NCBI RefSeq assembly: GCF_900110025.1 | Contig: NZ_FOCE01000001.1 | Location: 706,120-770,119 of the forward strand | Direction of reading: 5' to 3' | Length of the DNA stretch: 64,000 nt | Source of the DNA: Gemmobacter aquatilis | Lineage (GTDB): Bacteria; Pseudomonadota; Alphaproteobacteria; Rhodobacterales; Rhodobacteraceae | Shown here: one piece after another, positions 26,711 through 36,342 of the stretch | Layout of the letters: the number at the start of each line of letters is the position of its first letter | Position numbering within the stretch: position 1 is the first letter of the stretch | Notes under the pieces: model-generated | Seen by the model: the letters and a program-made list of their open reading frames with translations, nothing else | Told to the model about the DNA's origin: nothing | Database searches by the model: none | Translations under genes and position numbers: made by a program

Positions 26711-28207
26711 ATGACCCTGACCCGTGACGACTGGAAAGCCCGCGCCGCCGCGCTGAAACCCGAAACCCGCATGTTCATCGACGGTGAATTCGTCGATGCC
26801 CTGTCGGGCGCCACCTTCCCCACGATCAACCCCGCCACCGGCGAAGTGGTGGCCGAGGTCGCGCGCGGCACCGCCGCAGATGTCGATCGCGCCGTCGCCT
26901 CGGCCAAGCGCGCCTTCCGCGATGGCCGCTGGTCGCGGCTGGACCCGCGCGACCGCATGACCGTGCTGTCGCGTTTTGCCGACCTGATCGAGGCGAATGC
27001 CGAAAGCTTTGCCCTGCTCGACACGCTGGACATGGGCAAGCCGATCTCCGACATGCTCAACATCGACGTGCCCGGCTCGGTCTCCAACATCCGCTTCTTC
27101 GCCGAGGTGGTAGACAAGACCGAAGGCGCCGTCACCAATACCACCGCCTCGGCGCTGCATTACATCCTGCGCCAGCCGCTGGGCGTCTGCGGCATCGTGG
27201 TGCCGTGGAACTATCCGCTGATGATGGCCGCGTGGAAACTTGGCCCGGCGCTGGCAGCCGGCAATTCGGTCGTGCTCAAACCCGCCGAACAATCGCCACT
27301 GTCGGCCCTGCTGCTGGCCAAACTGTTCATGGAGGCGGGCGGCCCCGCCGGCATCCTGAACGTCGTCACCGGCTTTGGCGAGGAAACCGGCAAGCCGCTG
27401 GCCCTGCACATGGATGTGGACAAGATCGGCTTCACCGGCTCGGGCGAGGTGGGCAAGCTGATGCTGATCTATGCGGGCCAGTCCAACATGAAGCGCGTCA
27501 CCAACGAATGTGGCGGCAAGTCGCCGCAGGTCATCCTGGCCGATTGCGAGGATCTCGATACCGCCGCCGCCACGGCCGTTTCCGCCATCTATGGCAATCA
27601 GGGCGAGGTGTGTTCTGCAGGCTCGCGCCTTCTGGTCGAACGCCCGATCTATGACGCCTTCATCGAGAAGTTCACCGAGGTCGCCAAAACCGCCCACCAA
27701 CCCGGCGACCCGCTCGATCCGGCCACCACCATGGGCCCGCTGGTCACCCCCGAACAGCAGGACCGCGTGCTGCGCTATATCGACATCGGCCAGAAAGAGG
27801 GCGCCAATCTCGCCTTCGGTGGCGCTGTCCCCGCCGGGCTGAACGCGGGCTGCTATGTGGAACCCACGCTGTTCACCAATGTCGCCAATTCCATGCGCAT
27901 CGCGCAGGAAGAAATCTTCGGCCCTGTCGCCTCGGTCATCCCGGTGGACAATGTCGATCACGCGATTTCGGTGGCCAATGATACGATCTATGGCCTCGCC
28001 GCCTCGATCTGGACCTCGAATGTGAAGACCGCCCACCGTTTCGCCCGCGACATCGAGGCGGGCATCGTCTGGGTCAACGCCTACGAGGCGGGCGACGCCA
28101 CCACCCCCTGGGGCGGGTTCAAGCAATCGGGCAACGGGCGCGACAAGTGCCTGGAGGCGCTGTCGCAATACAGCCAGACCAAATCCGTCTGGATCGACCT
28201 GCGCTGA
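26711..28207 (+). CDS. Aldehyde dehydrogenase, PuuC-like (gamma-glutamyl-aminoaldehyde type)
   Basis: A 498-residue NAD(P)-dependent aldehyde dehydrogenase. The catalytic Cys301 is in GEVCSAGSR and the general base Glu266 in NECGGKSP. The C-terminal GGFKQSGNGRDKCLEALSQY followed by SQTKSVWIDL, and the length, closely resemble PuuC, which oxidises gamma-glutamyl-4-aminobutyraldehyde. In context it would oxidise the aldehyde released by the P450 step, or by another amine oxidation, to the gamma-glutamyl-amino acid. It is distinct from the KGSADH-like enzyme at 12921. Confidence 0.93.
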   Translation: MTLTRDDWKARAAALKPETRMFIDGEFVDALSGATFPTINPATGEVVAEVARGTAADVDRAVASAKRAFRDGRWSRLDPRDRMTVLSRFADLIEANAESFALLDTLDMGKPISDMLNIDVPGSVSNIRFFAEVVDKTEGAVTNTTASALHYILRQPLGVCGIVVPWNYPLMMAAWKLGPALAAGNSVVLKPAEQSPLSALLLAKLFMEAGGPAGILNVVTGFGEETGKPLALHMDVDKIGFTGSGEVGKLMLIYAGQSNMKRVTNECGGKSPQVILADCEDLDTAAATAVSAIYGNQGEVCSAGSRLLVERPIYDAFIEKFTEVAKTAHQPGDPLDPATTMGPLVTPEQQDRVLRYIDIGQKEGANLAFGGAVPAGLNAGCYVEPTLFTNVANSMRIAQEEIFGPVASVIPVDNVDHAISVANDTIYGLAASIWTSNVKTAHRFARDIEAGIVWVNAYEAGDATTPWGGFKQSGNGRDKCLEALSQYSQTKSVWIDLR

Positions 28208-28210
28208 ACC

Positions 28211-28927
28211 ATGCAGATCTGCATCTACGAGGCAGACCGCCCCGCGCCCGACCAGCAGCCGCGCTTCGGCACCTATGCCGACATGTTCGAACGCTGGCTG
28301 GGCGCGGCCTTGCCCGAGGCCCGCTTTACCCGGGTCCATGTGGCGGCGGGCGAACCCCCGCCGCCGCCCGGCAGCACCGATGGCGTGCTGATCACCGGCT
28401 CCCGCGCCGGTGTGCCAGACCGCCAGCCCTGGGCCGAGGCGCTGATCCCGCATCTGCACGCCCTGCGCGATGCGGGCACGCCCATCGCCGGGATCTGCTT
28501 CGGCCATCAACTGATGGCGCAGGCCTTTGGCGGCACCGTCGCCCGGGCCGCCCGCGGCTGGACCATCGGGCGCCACCTGCACGATCCCACACCCGCAGGC
28601 GCAGCGCTGTTCGGCCCCAGCCCGCTGGCCGCCGTCTCGGTGCATCAGGATCAGGTCATCACCGCCCCGCCCGGCGCGCAGCTTCTGCTGCGCTCCGACG
28701 CCTCGCCCCATGGCGGCTTTCGCTACCCGTTCCCGGCACTGTCGGTGCAATTCCACCCGGAATTTGGCGCCGATTATGTGGATATGGTGCTGGATGCCGG
28801 GCTCGGGATGCGCTTCACCCCCGAAATCCTTGCCGAAGCGCAGAAAGACCTGCACGATCCGCTGGATGCCGATCTTGTCGCGCAGGGTTTCGCCCGCTTC
28901 TTTCGTGCCCCCCACCCGGAAGGCTGA
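28211..28927 (+). CDS. Class I glutamine amidotransferase-like hydrolase
   Basis: A 238-residue stand-alone GATase domain. Nucleophile Cys96 lies in GICFGHQLMAQAFGG, and the dyad His182 and Glu184 in QFHPEF, so the triad is complete. The sequence resembles the GMP-synthetase-type amidotransferase domain and the stand-alone AtdA2-type proteins of aniline pathways more than PuuD, which belongs to the gamma-glutamyl hydrolase branch. No synthetase partner is encoded here. In context it would hydrolyse the gamma-glutamyl amide after oxidation, releasing glutamate and the amino acid. It begins three bases after the aldehyde dehydrogenase. Confidence 0.88.
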   Translation: MQICIYEADRPAPDQQPRFGTYADMFERWLGAALPEARFTRVHVAAGEPPPPPGSTDGVLITGSRAGVPDRQPWAEALIPHLHALRDAGTPIAGICFGHQLMAQAFGGTVARAARGWTIGRHLHDPTPAGAALFGPSPLAAVSVHQDQVITAPPGAQLLLRSDASPHGGFRYPFPALSVQFHPEFGADYVDMVLDAGLGMRFTPEILAEAQKDLHDPLDADLVAQGFARFFRAPHPEG

Positions 28928-28932
28928 CCGCC

Positions 28933-30141
28933 GTGGAGCTGCAACGCACCGCCCGCACCGCGCTGCACCAGCGCCAGACCCTCAGCCAGACGCTGCGGCA
29001 GGCGGTGGCCTTCATGGCGTTGCCGGGGGCGGAACTGGCCGAACAGCTTGCGCAGGCGGCGGAGGCAAACCCCTATCTGCGCCTCACCCGCCCCCGCGCC
29101 ACAGCGCCCGCCGTCGAAATCGCCGCCGATGCCCCCAGCCTGATCGCCCATGTTCTGACGCAGCTTCCCCTGCTGGTGCCCGACCGGCGCCAGCACCCGC
29201 TGGCACTGGCGCTGGCCGAGGCGCTGGATGCCTCGGGCTATCTGGTGGAACCGCTGGCCAGCATCGCCTTGCGCGCCGGCCAGCCCGAAGCCGCCTTGGC
29301 GCAGGTGCTTGCAGACTTGCAACAGATCGAGCCTGCGGGCCTGTTCGCCCGCAGCCTTGCCGAATGTCTGTCGCTGCAACTGCGCGCCGAAAACCGCCTT
29401 GATCCGGCGTTCGCCGCCCTGCTGGATCACCTGCCCCTGCTGGCACAAGGCCGCCACGCCGACCTTGCGCGCCTCTGCGGCGTCGCACCCGATCGCCTCG
29501 CCACCATGGCCGCGCAACTGCGCCGCCTTGACCCACGCCCCGGCGCCGGGTTCAGCTTCACGCCGCCGCCGCCGCGCCTGCCCGATGTCACCTTCACCGA
29601 AACCGAAACCGGCTGGCAGGCCCGGCTCAGCCCCGACGCCATGCCCGCGCTGCATCTCGTGCCGCGCCAGTCCGGCACCAGCGCCGACCAGCGCCGCACC
29701 CATCACGAGGCACGCCGCATCGTCACCGCCATGGATCTGCGCAATCGCTCGCTGCTCGCCGTGGCCGAAGCCATCGCCCGGCACCAGCCCGAGGCGCTGC
29801 GCCACGGCCCCGCCGCGCTGCGCCCGCTGACCCGCCGCACTCTGGCCGAGACCCTGAACCTGCACGAAACCACCATCGGGCGCATCGTCCGCCACGCCAC
29901 CGCCCAGATCAACGGCACCGTCATCCCGCTCGCCGCCTTCTTTGCGCGGCCGTGCAACAGCGATGAAACGGCCTGCCGCAGCCAGATTCTGGCCCTGATG
30001 CAGCAGCGCCTGACCCAGGGCCCCGCCTCGGATGCCACGCTGTCGCGCTGGCTGGCCGAACAGGGCCTGAACGTGCCGCGCCGCCGCATCGCCAAATATC
30101 GCGCCGCCGCCCATATTCCTGCCCGTGCCCATTCCGGCTGA
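28933..30141 (+). CDS. rpoN: RNA polymerase sigma-54 factor, operon-borne paralogue
   Basis: A 402-residue sigma-54, shorter than the common 430-500. Region I is recognisable as the Gln-rich HQRQTLSQTLRQAVAFMALP then AANPYL. The helix-turn-helix region contains LTRRTLAETLNLHETTIGRI, and the RpoN box is RRRIAKYR at 383-390 (consensus ARRTVAKYR). The start is GTG at 28933, five bases after the amidotransferase stop. The linker after region I is short. Because it closes an operon that also encodes an activator and begins with a -24/-12 promoter, I regard it as a dedicated copy, as described for the several RpoN proteins of Rhodobacter sphaeroides. Confidence 0.93.
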   Translation: MELQRTARTALHQRQTLSQTLRQAVAFMALPGAELAEQLAQAAEANPYLRLTRPRATAPAVEIAADAPSLIAHVLTQLPLLVPDRRQHPLALALAEALDASGYLVEPLASIALRAGQPEAALAQVLADLQQIEPAGLFARSLAECLSLQLRAENRLDPAFAALLDHLPLLAQGRHADLARLCGVAPDRLATMAAQLRRLDPRPGAGFSFTPPPPRLPDVTFTETETGWQARLSPDAMPALHLVPRQSGTSADQRRTHHEARRIVTAMDLRNRSLLAVAEAIARHQPEALRHGPAALRPLTRRTLAETLNLHETTIGRIVRHATAQINGTVIPLAAFFARPCNSDETACRSQILALMQQRLTQGPASDATLSRWLAEQGLNVPRRRIAKYRAAAHIPARAHSG

Positions 30142-30192
30142 AGGCACGCACCGCCCGCCCCCTTAACCCGGCCCGATCCCCAAACCCCGCCC

Positions 30193-30235
30193 GACAGGGG
30201 GTGTACAAAGGGCCGACAGAAATCCGCCCCCTGTC
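30193..30235. repeat. 9-bp inverted repeat after rpoN
   Basis: GACAGGGGG and CCCCCTGTC form a perfect inverted repeat around a 25-base spacer, about 50 bases after the rpoN stop. No T run follows, so it may be a weak terminator or a regulatory hairpin before radC. Confidence 0.4.
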
Positions 30236-30350
30236 ACCCCCATAAAATCCCCGAAATCCAGCCTGTTAACCCTGCCTGCCCCCCGATTCGTCCCCCTGCC
30301 CGGTGTCAGCCGTTAACCCGGCCTTTACCATTGCGCGCCACCCTGCCCGC

Positions 30351-31115
30351 ATGACCCAGCCCCGCGCCTTCCACGAATCCCCCCAACCCCGTCTCTTCGG
30401 CGATCCTGACGAGGCGCCGCCCACGCCCGTTCCCGACCGCCTGCCCTCCTACATCGCCGACCACCGCAAACGCCTGCGCACCCGCTTCATGGAAGGCGGC
30501 GCCGCCGCGATGCCGGATTACGAACTGCTGGAACTCGTGCTGTTCCGCGCCATCCCCCGGCAGGATGTCAAACCCCTCGCCCGCCTGCTGATGGAGACTT
30601 TCGGCGATTTCAACCGCGTCATCACCGCCCCGGTGCCGCGCCTGCTGGCGGTGAAAGGCATCGGAGAAGCCGTTGTTCTGGAACTGAAAATTCTGGAGGC
30701 GGCGGCCCAGCGCATGGCCCGTGCCCGGGTGATGCTGCGCCCGATCCTGTCAAGCTGGGATGCCCTGCTCGACTATTGCCACACCGCCATGGCCCACCGC
30801 GAAACCGAACAATTCCGCATCCTGTTTCTGGATCGCAAGAACGTGCTGATCGCGGATGAAGAACAGGCGAAAGGCACCGTCGATCATGTGCCCGTCTACC
30901 CGCGCGAGGTGGTCAAACGCGCGTTGGAACTGAACGCCAGCGCCTTGATTCTGGTGCATAATCACCCGTCAGGCGACCCCACCCCCTCGGATGCCGACAT
31001 CGCGATGACCCTGCAGATCCGCGACGGGGCCGAGGTTCTGGGCATCACCCTGCACGACCACCTGATCATCGGCAAGGAACGCGAACTCAGCTTCAGGGCA
31101 TCTCGCTATCTATAG
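30351..31115 (+). CDS. radC: RadC family JAMM/MPN+ protein
   Basis: A 254-residue RadC protein. An N-terminal helix-hairpin-helix region (KPLARLLMETFGDFNRVI, VKGIGEAVVLELK) precedes the JAB/MPN+ metalloprotease-like fold. The metal motif is intact: LILVHNHPSGDPTPSDAD (HxH...SxxD). I chose the ATG at 30351; a GTG at 30303 is also in frame. Despite the name its cellular role is unsettled and a direct part in DNA repair is doubtful. Its last 23 bases overlap the convergent OmpA-domain gene. Confidence 0.93.
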   Translation: MTQPRAFHESPQPRLFGDPDEAPPTPVPDRLPSYIADHRKRLRTRFMEGGAAAMPDYELLELVLFRAIPRQDVKPLARLLMETFGDFNRVITAPVPRLLAVKGIGEAVVLELKILEAAAQRMARARVMLRPILSSWDALLDYCHTAMAHRETEQFRILFLDRKNVLIADEEQAKGTVDHVPVYPREVVKRALELNASALILVHNHPSGDPTPSDADIAMTLQIRDGAEVLGITLHDHLIIGKERELSFRASRYL

Positions 31116-32610
31116 CGGCAGGCCGCAACCAAACCTCTACCCGTCGATTCGCCCGCCGCCCGGCAGCCGTGGTGTCACAGGCCATCGGCAGGGCCTCGCC
31201 AAAGGCGATGACGCGCGGAAAGGCCTGCCCTTCGGCCAGATCGGGCAGCAGCGCGCGCAGGCTGGTCGCCACCCCGATCGCCCGGCTTTCCGACAGATCC
31301 ATATTCGCCACGCCATCGCCGGAACCATCTGAAAATCCAGCCAGAATCACATCGCGCCCCTTGAAGGCCCCCACCGCCAGAAGCTGCGCCAGCATCTCCA
31401 GATTCTGGCGGCTTTGTGCGTCCAGCGTGCTGGTGCCATCCTCGAACCGGAAGGTCAGCGACGACCGGCTCGCCCCCGCCATGGTCTCGGCCAGCCGCTG
31501 CAACTCGTCCAGCGGCACATCCTGCCCCGCCCCCTTGATCGCGTTCAGCAGCCGCAGCCCATCGGCGGTCAGCGGCACGATTTCCGGCGCGCTGCCCACG
31601 AAACCGGCCTGATCCACCGCCGCCTGTGCCGCAGGATGGTCAAGGAATTCAAGCAGTTCTCGGGCAAACAGCGGCAACCGCCGCCGTGGGGTCAGCAATT
31701 GCACCGGCAGGGTCAGCGGGTAATCCGCCGCCTTGACCGAGGCCCGGTCGGGCAGCAGCGGAAAGCCGCAACTGTCGGTCAGCGGCAACACCCGCGCCGC
31801 GCCCGCCTCGGCCATGCCGGTGATCGCCAGCGCCCAAGGGTCCGCCGCCACCGCCGCCGCCAGCTCGGCCGCCGTGCGATGCACCACCACGGCGGGCAGA
31901 TCGCGCCCCAGCCGCGCCGCCAGCGCCTCCTGCATCGAATTGTCCCGCCGCAGCGCATGCAGCACCAGCGGCATGTCCGGCCCGCCCAGCACCTTCCAGT
32001 TGTCGATCTCGCCCGACAGCGCCTGCGCCAGATCCGGCGTGGAAACCTGCCCCAGCGGATTGTCCGGCGCCACGATAGGCACCAGCGCATCCAGCGCCAT
32101 GGCATGGGCGCCAAAGCCCTTGTCCGCCGTCACCGAGACCACCAGCTCCGCCCCGCCCGCCAGCAGCGCTGCCCGGCTGTCCGAGGGGGTGGCCGGGGCA
32201 AAGGTGATGCGCGCCAGCACCTGTTCGCTGGCCGGATCGGTCAGCTCTGCCACAAAACCCTCGCCCTCGGGCGCCTGTGTCAGCGTCAGGCCGCGCGTGG
32301 CGGCATAGGCCGAAAAAAGCTTTGGCAGCAAGGCATTGCCCTGTTCGCCCGCGCCGGTGATCCGCAGGACCGCCAGCGTGGCCGTCAGGTCGGGGCAGCC
32401 CGGCCCCTCGCAGATCACACCTTCGCCATCCACGGTCAGGGGGCCGTATTTGGTAACCACGCGATAGAACTCGCCATCAAAGGCCTGCAATGTGCCATCA
32501 ATCGACAGCGAGCCATCGCGTGCCGTTAACGTCACATCCTGCGCCGCAGCGCTTCCCCCGGAAAACGAGAGCGCGGCGAAAACCGCCGCGCACCAGAGCC
32601 TTGGCTGCAT
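31093..32610 (-). CDS. Periplasmic phosphate-binding-like and OmpA domain protein
   Basis: A 505-residue envelope protein with a signal peptide (MQPRLWCAAVFAALSFSGGS then AAA). The middle resembles PstS-type binding domains, with LVPIVAPDNPLGQVSTPDLA followed by LSGEIDNW. The C-terminal third is an OmpA/MotB peptidoglycan-binding domain containing ILAGFSDGSGDGVANMDLSE and ending ANRRVEVWLRP. I chose the ATG at 32610; the frame is open to 32655. It lies 13 bases after the hypothetical gene at 32624 in the same direction. It probably anchors to peptidoglycan, and the ligand of the middle domain is not known. Confidence 0.8.
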   Translation of the reverse strand: MQPRLWCAAVFAALSFSGGSAAAQDVTLTARDGSLSIDGTLQAFDGEFYRVVTKYGPLTVDGEGVICEGPGCPDLTATLAVLRITGAGEQGNALLPKLFSAYAATRGLTLTQAPEGEGFVAELTDPASEQVLARITFAPATPSDSRAALLAGGAELVVSVTADKGFGAHAMALDALVPIVAPDNPLGQVSTPDLAQALSGEIDNWKVLGGPDMPLVLHALRRDNSMQEALAARLGRDLPAVVVHRTAAELAAAVAADPWALAITGMAEAGAARVLPLTDSCGFPLLPDRASVKAADYPLTLPVQLLTPRRRLPLFARELLEFLDHPAAQAAVDQAGFVGSAPEIVPLTADGLRLLNAIKGAGQDVPLDELQRLAETMAGASRSSLTFRFEDGTSTLDAQSRQNLEMLAQLLAVGAFKGRDVILAGFSDGSGDGVANMDLSESRAIGVATSLRALLPDLAEGQAFPRVIAFGEALPMACDTTAAGRRANRRVEVWLRPAAIDSEMP

Positions 32611-32623
32611 TGCGCCCCACCTG

Positions 32624-33511
32624 TTACCTTGTGGCGAGTTTCCTCTCCGGGGCAAGATTCTTCAACACCAGAATGTCGCCTTCGGCCTCGCATTCGGGCA
32701 TCGCCAGCGTCAATTCCTCGGTCCGCACCTCGCCGCCCTGCGATGCAAGCGTTTCGCCCAGCAATTCGCGCCCGCAGGTGGCCTGCGTCACCGCCGCCTC
32801 GACCACCACTTCGGCCTTGCCCGCCGCAGGGTAGGTATAGACCTCGGCCAGCATCGGCAGATCAACCGTGGCATCGCCCAGCAAGGTCAGAAACCCGCCC
32901 GCATCGCTCGGATGGTGGGGGGTGGCCTGCGACACATGGCCCGGATCGCCATAATCGGCGCCATCCTCGAACGCGTTGATCTGGAAGGCATCTTCGTCAA
33001 GCCATTGCACCGCGAAACGCTGCACCGCTGCCATGTCCGGCACTGGCAGCGCACCTTGCACCGTCTCGCCATCGGCGAAAGTCACGGTCACACGGCCCGA
33101 AGGCTCCATCGCGGGCAGATCGAGGAACAGCACGCCATTGGCCGAGGCGCGGCCCGTCACTACCAGCCCGCCATGCTTGATGACCACACGCTGGTGGCCG
33201 TGGCAGGGCGCGATCAGCGTGATGCCGATCATCGCCCGCGCGCGCGGGATCATATCCAGCTGCGCGGCGCAGGCTTCGGCCTCAACCGCCGCGGGGCTGG
33301 CCAGCGGCACCGTGGCAGGCGGCGCCTTGACCACCGGCGGTGCGGGTTCCGGCAGATCATCCGGCCCCGCCGCCAGCGGCACGACCGTCGTGGGCTTCAC
33401 GGCAGGCAGGCTTGCCGTCTGTTGCGGGGCGTCCTTCTGCACGAAATGCCCCGCTCCCAGACCCACGGCCACAAGGGCTGCGACGAGGGCAATCTGACGT
33501 TTGCGATCCAT
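32624..33511 (-). CDS. Hypothetical membrane-anchored protein
   Basis: A 295-residue protein with one N-terminal transmembrane segment (QIALVAALVAVGLGAGHFV). A Pro-rich linker of about 60 residues then leads to a periplasmic domain with four cysteines (ACAAQ, PCHGH, TCGRE, PECEAE) that could form two disulfides. I do not recognise a domain; similar proteins near secA in related bacteria have been labelled translocase without evidence. The ATG at 33511 follows GGAAG. It probably shares a transcript with the OmpA-domain gene. Confidence 0.7.
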   Translation of the reverse strand: MDRKRQIALVAALVAVGLGAGHFVQKDAPQQTASLPAVKPTTVVPLAAGPDDLPEPAPPVVKAPPATVPLASPAAVEAEACAAQLDMIPRARAMIGITLIAPCHGHQRVVIKHGGLVVTGRASANGVLFLDLPAMEPSGRVTVTFADGETVQGALPVPDMAAVQRFAVQWLDEDAFQINAFEDGADYGDPGHVSQATPHHPSDAGGFLTLLGDATVDLPMLAEVYTYPAAGKAEVVVEAAVTQATCGRELLGETLASQGGEVRTEELTLAMPECEAEGDILVLKNLAPERKLATR

Positions 33512-33607
33512 CTTCCGGCTCCACCACACGAATTACCGGGCAAGATCTATCGGCCAAAAGCGGAGAATCTGCGGCGAAAGCGGGGAATGTTTCCAACCTT
33601 GCGCCGC

Positions 33608-33629
33608 AAAACGGGGGCCGTGGCCCCCG
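33608..33629 (-). terminator. Intrinsic terminator of secA
   Basis: On the minus strand CGGGGG pairs with CCCCCG around CCACGG and is followed by TTTT. It begins eight bases after the secA stop codon and ends the secA transcript before the hypothetical gene at 33511. Confidence 0.75.
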
Positions 33630-33636
33630 CTTACCG

Positions 33637-36342
33637 TCAGGCCAGACGACCGTGGCAGTGCTTGAACTTCTCACCCGAGCCACAGGGGCAGGGGTCGTTG
33701 CGCGAGGGGTTCCCCCAGCTCGTGGGGTCGGTTTCATCGAACCCCGCCAGCGCTTGCGATGCCGGCGCCGGCGCCACCTGTTCCTCCGGTGCCGCGACGG
33801 GCGCCTGCGCGGCCTGCTGCTGCGCCAGATATTGCGCGATCATCGCCTGCTGCTCCTCGGCGCTGATCGGGCGGATCATGGCGAGTTTCTGCGTCACATC
33901 CTGCCGCAACCCGTTCAGCATCGATTCGAACAGCGTGAAAGCCTCGGTCTTGTATTCCGACAGCGGGTCACGCTGCGCATAGCCCCGGAAGCCCACGACC
34001 GAGCGCAGATGTTCCAGCGTCAGCAGGTGTTCCCGCCATTTCGCGTCAATCGTCTGCAACAGAAGCTGCTTTTCGATGTTGCGCATGGTTTCCGGCCCGA
34101 AAGCCTGCAGTTTCTCGTCCATCATCTTGTCCGAGGCCGCTTCCAGCCGCTCGCGGATCACGTCCTGATCGACGCCTTCTTCCTTGGCCCAGTCGATCAC
34201 CGGGACATCAAGGTTCAGCCGCTCGATACAGGCGGCATAAAGCCCCTGCGTGTTCCACTGTTCGGGATAGGTTTTGCCCGGCATGAAGTCTTCGACCAGA
34301 TCGTCGATCACCTGATAGCGCATGTCCTGCGCGATCTCCGACAGGTCTTCGGCCTGCATGATCTCCAACCGCTGGCTGAAGATCGCCTTGCGCTGGTCAT
34401 TCATCACGTCGTCGAATTTCAGCAATTGCTTGCGCACGTCGAAGTTGCGGCCTTCGACCTTGGCCTGCGCCCGCTCCAGCGACTTGTTCACCCAAGGGTG
34501 CACAATCGCCTCGCCCTCTTTCATCCCCAGTTTCGACAGAACCGAATCCAGTCGTTCGCTGCCGAAAATGCGCATCAGATCGTCTTCCAGCGACAGGAAG
34601 AAGGCCGAGCGGCCCGGGTCGCCCTGACGGCCCGAGCGGCCACGCAACTGGTTGTCGATCCGGCGGCTTTCGTGCCGTTCGGTGGCCAGCACGAACAGCC
34701 CGCCCGCCTCCAGCACGCGGGCCTTTTCGGCGGCGTGGTCCGCCTCGATCTTGGCGCGCACCTCGTCGGGGTGCAGATGCGGGTCGGCGGCGATGGCCTG
34801 CATCACCTTCATTTCCACATTACCGCCCAGCTGAATGTCGGTGCCGCGGCCCGCCATGTTGGTGGCGATGGTCACCGCGCCCAGCTTGCCGGCATCGGCG
34901 ACGATCTGCGCTTCCTGTTCATGCTGGCGCGCGTTCAGCACGTTATGCGAAATACCCGCTTTCTTCAGCAGATCCGACAGGAATTCCGACTTCTCGATCG
35001 AGGTGGTGCCGACCAGCAGCGGCTGGCCCTTGTCATGCGCCTTCTTGATGACCTCGACGATGCCGTCATATTTCTCGCGCGCGGTGCGATAGACCTGATC
35101 GTGGTCATCCTTGCGGGCGATGGGCCGGTTGGTCGGCACCTCCACCACGCCAAGGTTGTAAATCTCCATGAATTCATCGGCTTCGGTCAGCGCCGTGCCG
35201 GTCATGCCCGACAGTTTTTCATAAAGACGGAAATAGTTCTGGAACGTCACAGAGGCCAGCGTCACGTTTTCCGGCTGGATCTGCACATGTTCCTTCGCCT
35301 CGATCGCCTGATGCAGCCCGTCCGACAGACGGCGGCCCTTCATCATGCGCCCGGTGAATTCGTCGATCAGCATCACCTCGCCTTCGCGCACGATATAGTT
35401 CTGGTCCTTGTGGAACAGCTTGTGCGCGCGCAGCGACTGGTTGACGTGATGCACCAGCGTGGTGCTTTCCGGGTCATACAGCGTCTGGCCTTCGGGCAGC
35501 ACGCCCATTTCATGCAGGCGCTGTTCGAGAAACTCGTTGCCCTCTTCGGTATAGGTGGCGTTGCGGGCCTTTTCGTCCAGCTTGAAATGCGCCTCGGTCA
35601 GCTCTGGCATCAGGGCATCGACCTTCAGATACAGGTCGCTGCGATCCTGCGACGGGCCGGAAATGATCAGCGGCGTGCGCGCCTCGTCGATGAGGATAGA
35701 GTCCACCTCGTCCACAATGGCGAAGAAATGCCCGCGCTGTGCCATTTCCTCGATCGAGGATTTCATGTTGTCGCGCAGATAGTCGAAGCCCAGCTCGTTG
35801 TTCGTCGCATAGGTGATGTCGGCCTTGTAGGCCTCGCGCTTTTCCCCATCGGGCTGGAACGGATAGACGACGCCGCAGGTCAGGCCCAGATGGCCGTAAA
35901 CCTTGCTCATCCATTCCGCATCGCGCTTGGCCAGATAGTCGTTGACGGTCACGACATGCACGCCCTTGCCCGCCAGCGCGTTCAGATAGGCCGGGAAGGT
36001 CGCCATCAGCGTCTTGCCCTCGCCCGTCTTCATTTCGGCGATATTGCCCTGATGCAGGAAGATCCCCGCCATCAGCTGCACGTCGAAGGCCCGCAGGCCA
36101 AGCGCGCGGCGCGCGCCTTCGCGGCAATTGGCAAAGGCCTCGGGCAGCAGCGCATCAAGGCTTTCGCCCCCCTGCACCCGCGCCTGAAAGGCCCGTGTCT
36201 TTTCGATCAGCCCTTCATCGGAGAGAGCCTGAAACTCTGGCTCCAGCGCGTTGATCTTTGCGATAAGCGGGCGAACCGATTTGACCATACGGTCATTCGG
36301 CGTGCCAAAGACCTTCCGCGCGAGCGTTCCGAGACCAAGCAT
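33637..36342 (-). CDS. secA: Preprotein translocase ATPase SecA
   Basis: A 901-residue SecA. The nucleotide site reads [11 protein letters not shown], the DEAD-type box lies in [20 protein letters not shown], and the second ATPase half includes [10 protein letters not shown]. The C-terminus [16 protein letters not shown] is the zinc-binding SecB/ribosome motif with its Cys and His residues intact. Start ATG 36342 follows GGAGAAAAC; the frame is open to 36858 but would run across the divergent PPIase gene. It drives Sec-dependent export at the inner membrane. It is divergent from the PPIase, with a 199-base shared upstream region. Confidence 0.98.
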   Translation of the reverse strand: MLGLGTLARKVFGTPNDRMVKSVRPLIAKINALEPEFQALSDEGLIEKTRAFQARVQGGESLDALLPEAFANCREGARRALGLRAFDVQLMAGIFLHQGNIAEMKTGEGKTLMATFPAYLNALAGKGVHVVTVNDYLAKRDAEWMSKVYGHLGLTCGVVYPFQPDGEKREAYKADITYATNNELGFDYLRDNMKSSIEEMAQRGHFFAIVDEVDSILIDEARTPLIISGPSQDRSDLYLKVDALMPELTEAHFKLDEKARNATYTEEGNEFLEQRLHEMGVLPEGQTLYDPESTTLVHHVNQSLRAHKLFHKDQNYIVREGEVMLIDEFTGRMMKGRRLSDGLHQAIEAKEHVQIQPENVTLASVTFQNYFRLYEKLSGMTGTALTEADEFMEIYNLGVVEVPTNRPIARKDDHDQVYRTAREKYDGIVEVIKKAHDKGQPLLVGTTSIEKSEFLSDLLKKAGISHNVLNARQHEQEAQIVADAGKLGAVTIATNMAGRGTDIQLGGNVEMKVMQAIAADPHLHPDEVRAKIEADHAAEKARVLEAGGLFVLATERHESRRIDNQLRGRSGRQGDPGRSAFFLSLEDDLMRIFGSERLDSVLSKLGMKEGEAIVHPWVNKSLERAQAKVEGRNFDVRKQLLKFDDVMNDQRKAIFSQRLEIMQAEDLSEIAQDMRYQVIDDLVEDFMPGKTYPEQWNTQGLYAACIERLNLDVPVIDWAKEEGVDQDVIRERLEAASDKMMDEKLQAFGPETMRNIEKQLLLQTIDAKWREHLLTLEHLRSVVGFRGYAQRDPLSEYKTEAFTLFESMLNGLRQDVTQKLAMIRPISAEEQQAMIAQYLAQQQAAQAPVAAPEEQVAPAPASQALAGFDETDPTSWGNPSRNDPCPCGSGEKFKHCHGRLA

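Noticed and set aside
10829..30141. The amine block as a recently acquired genomic island
   Set aside because: No integrase, tRNA junction, insertion sequence or clear change in base composition at its borders; only gene content suggests it is accessory.
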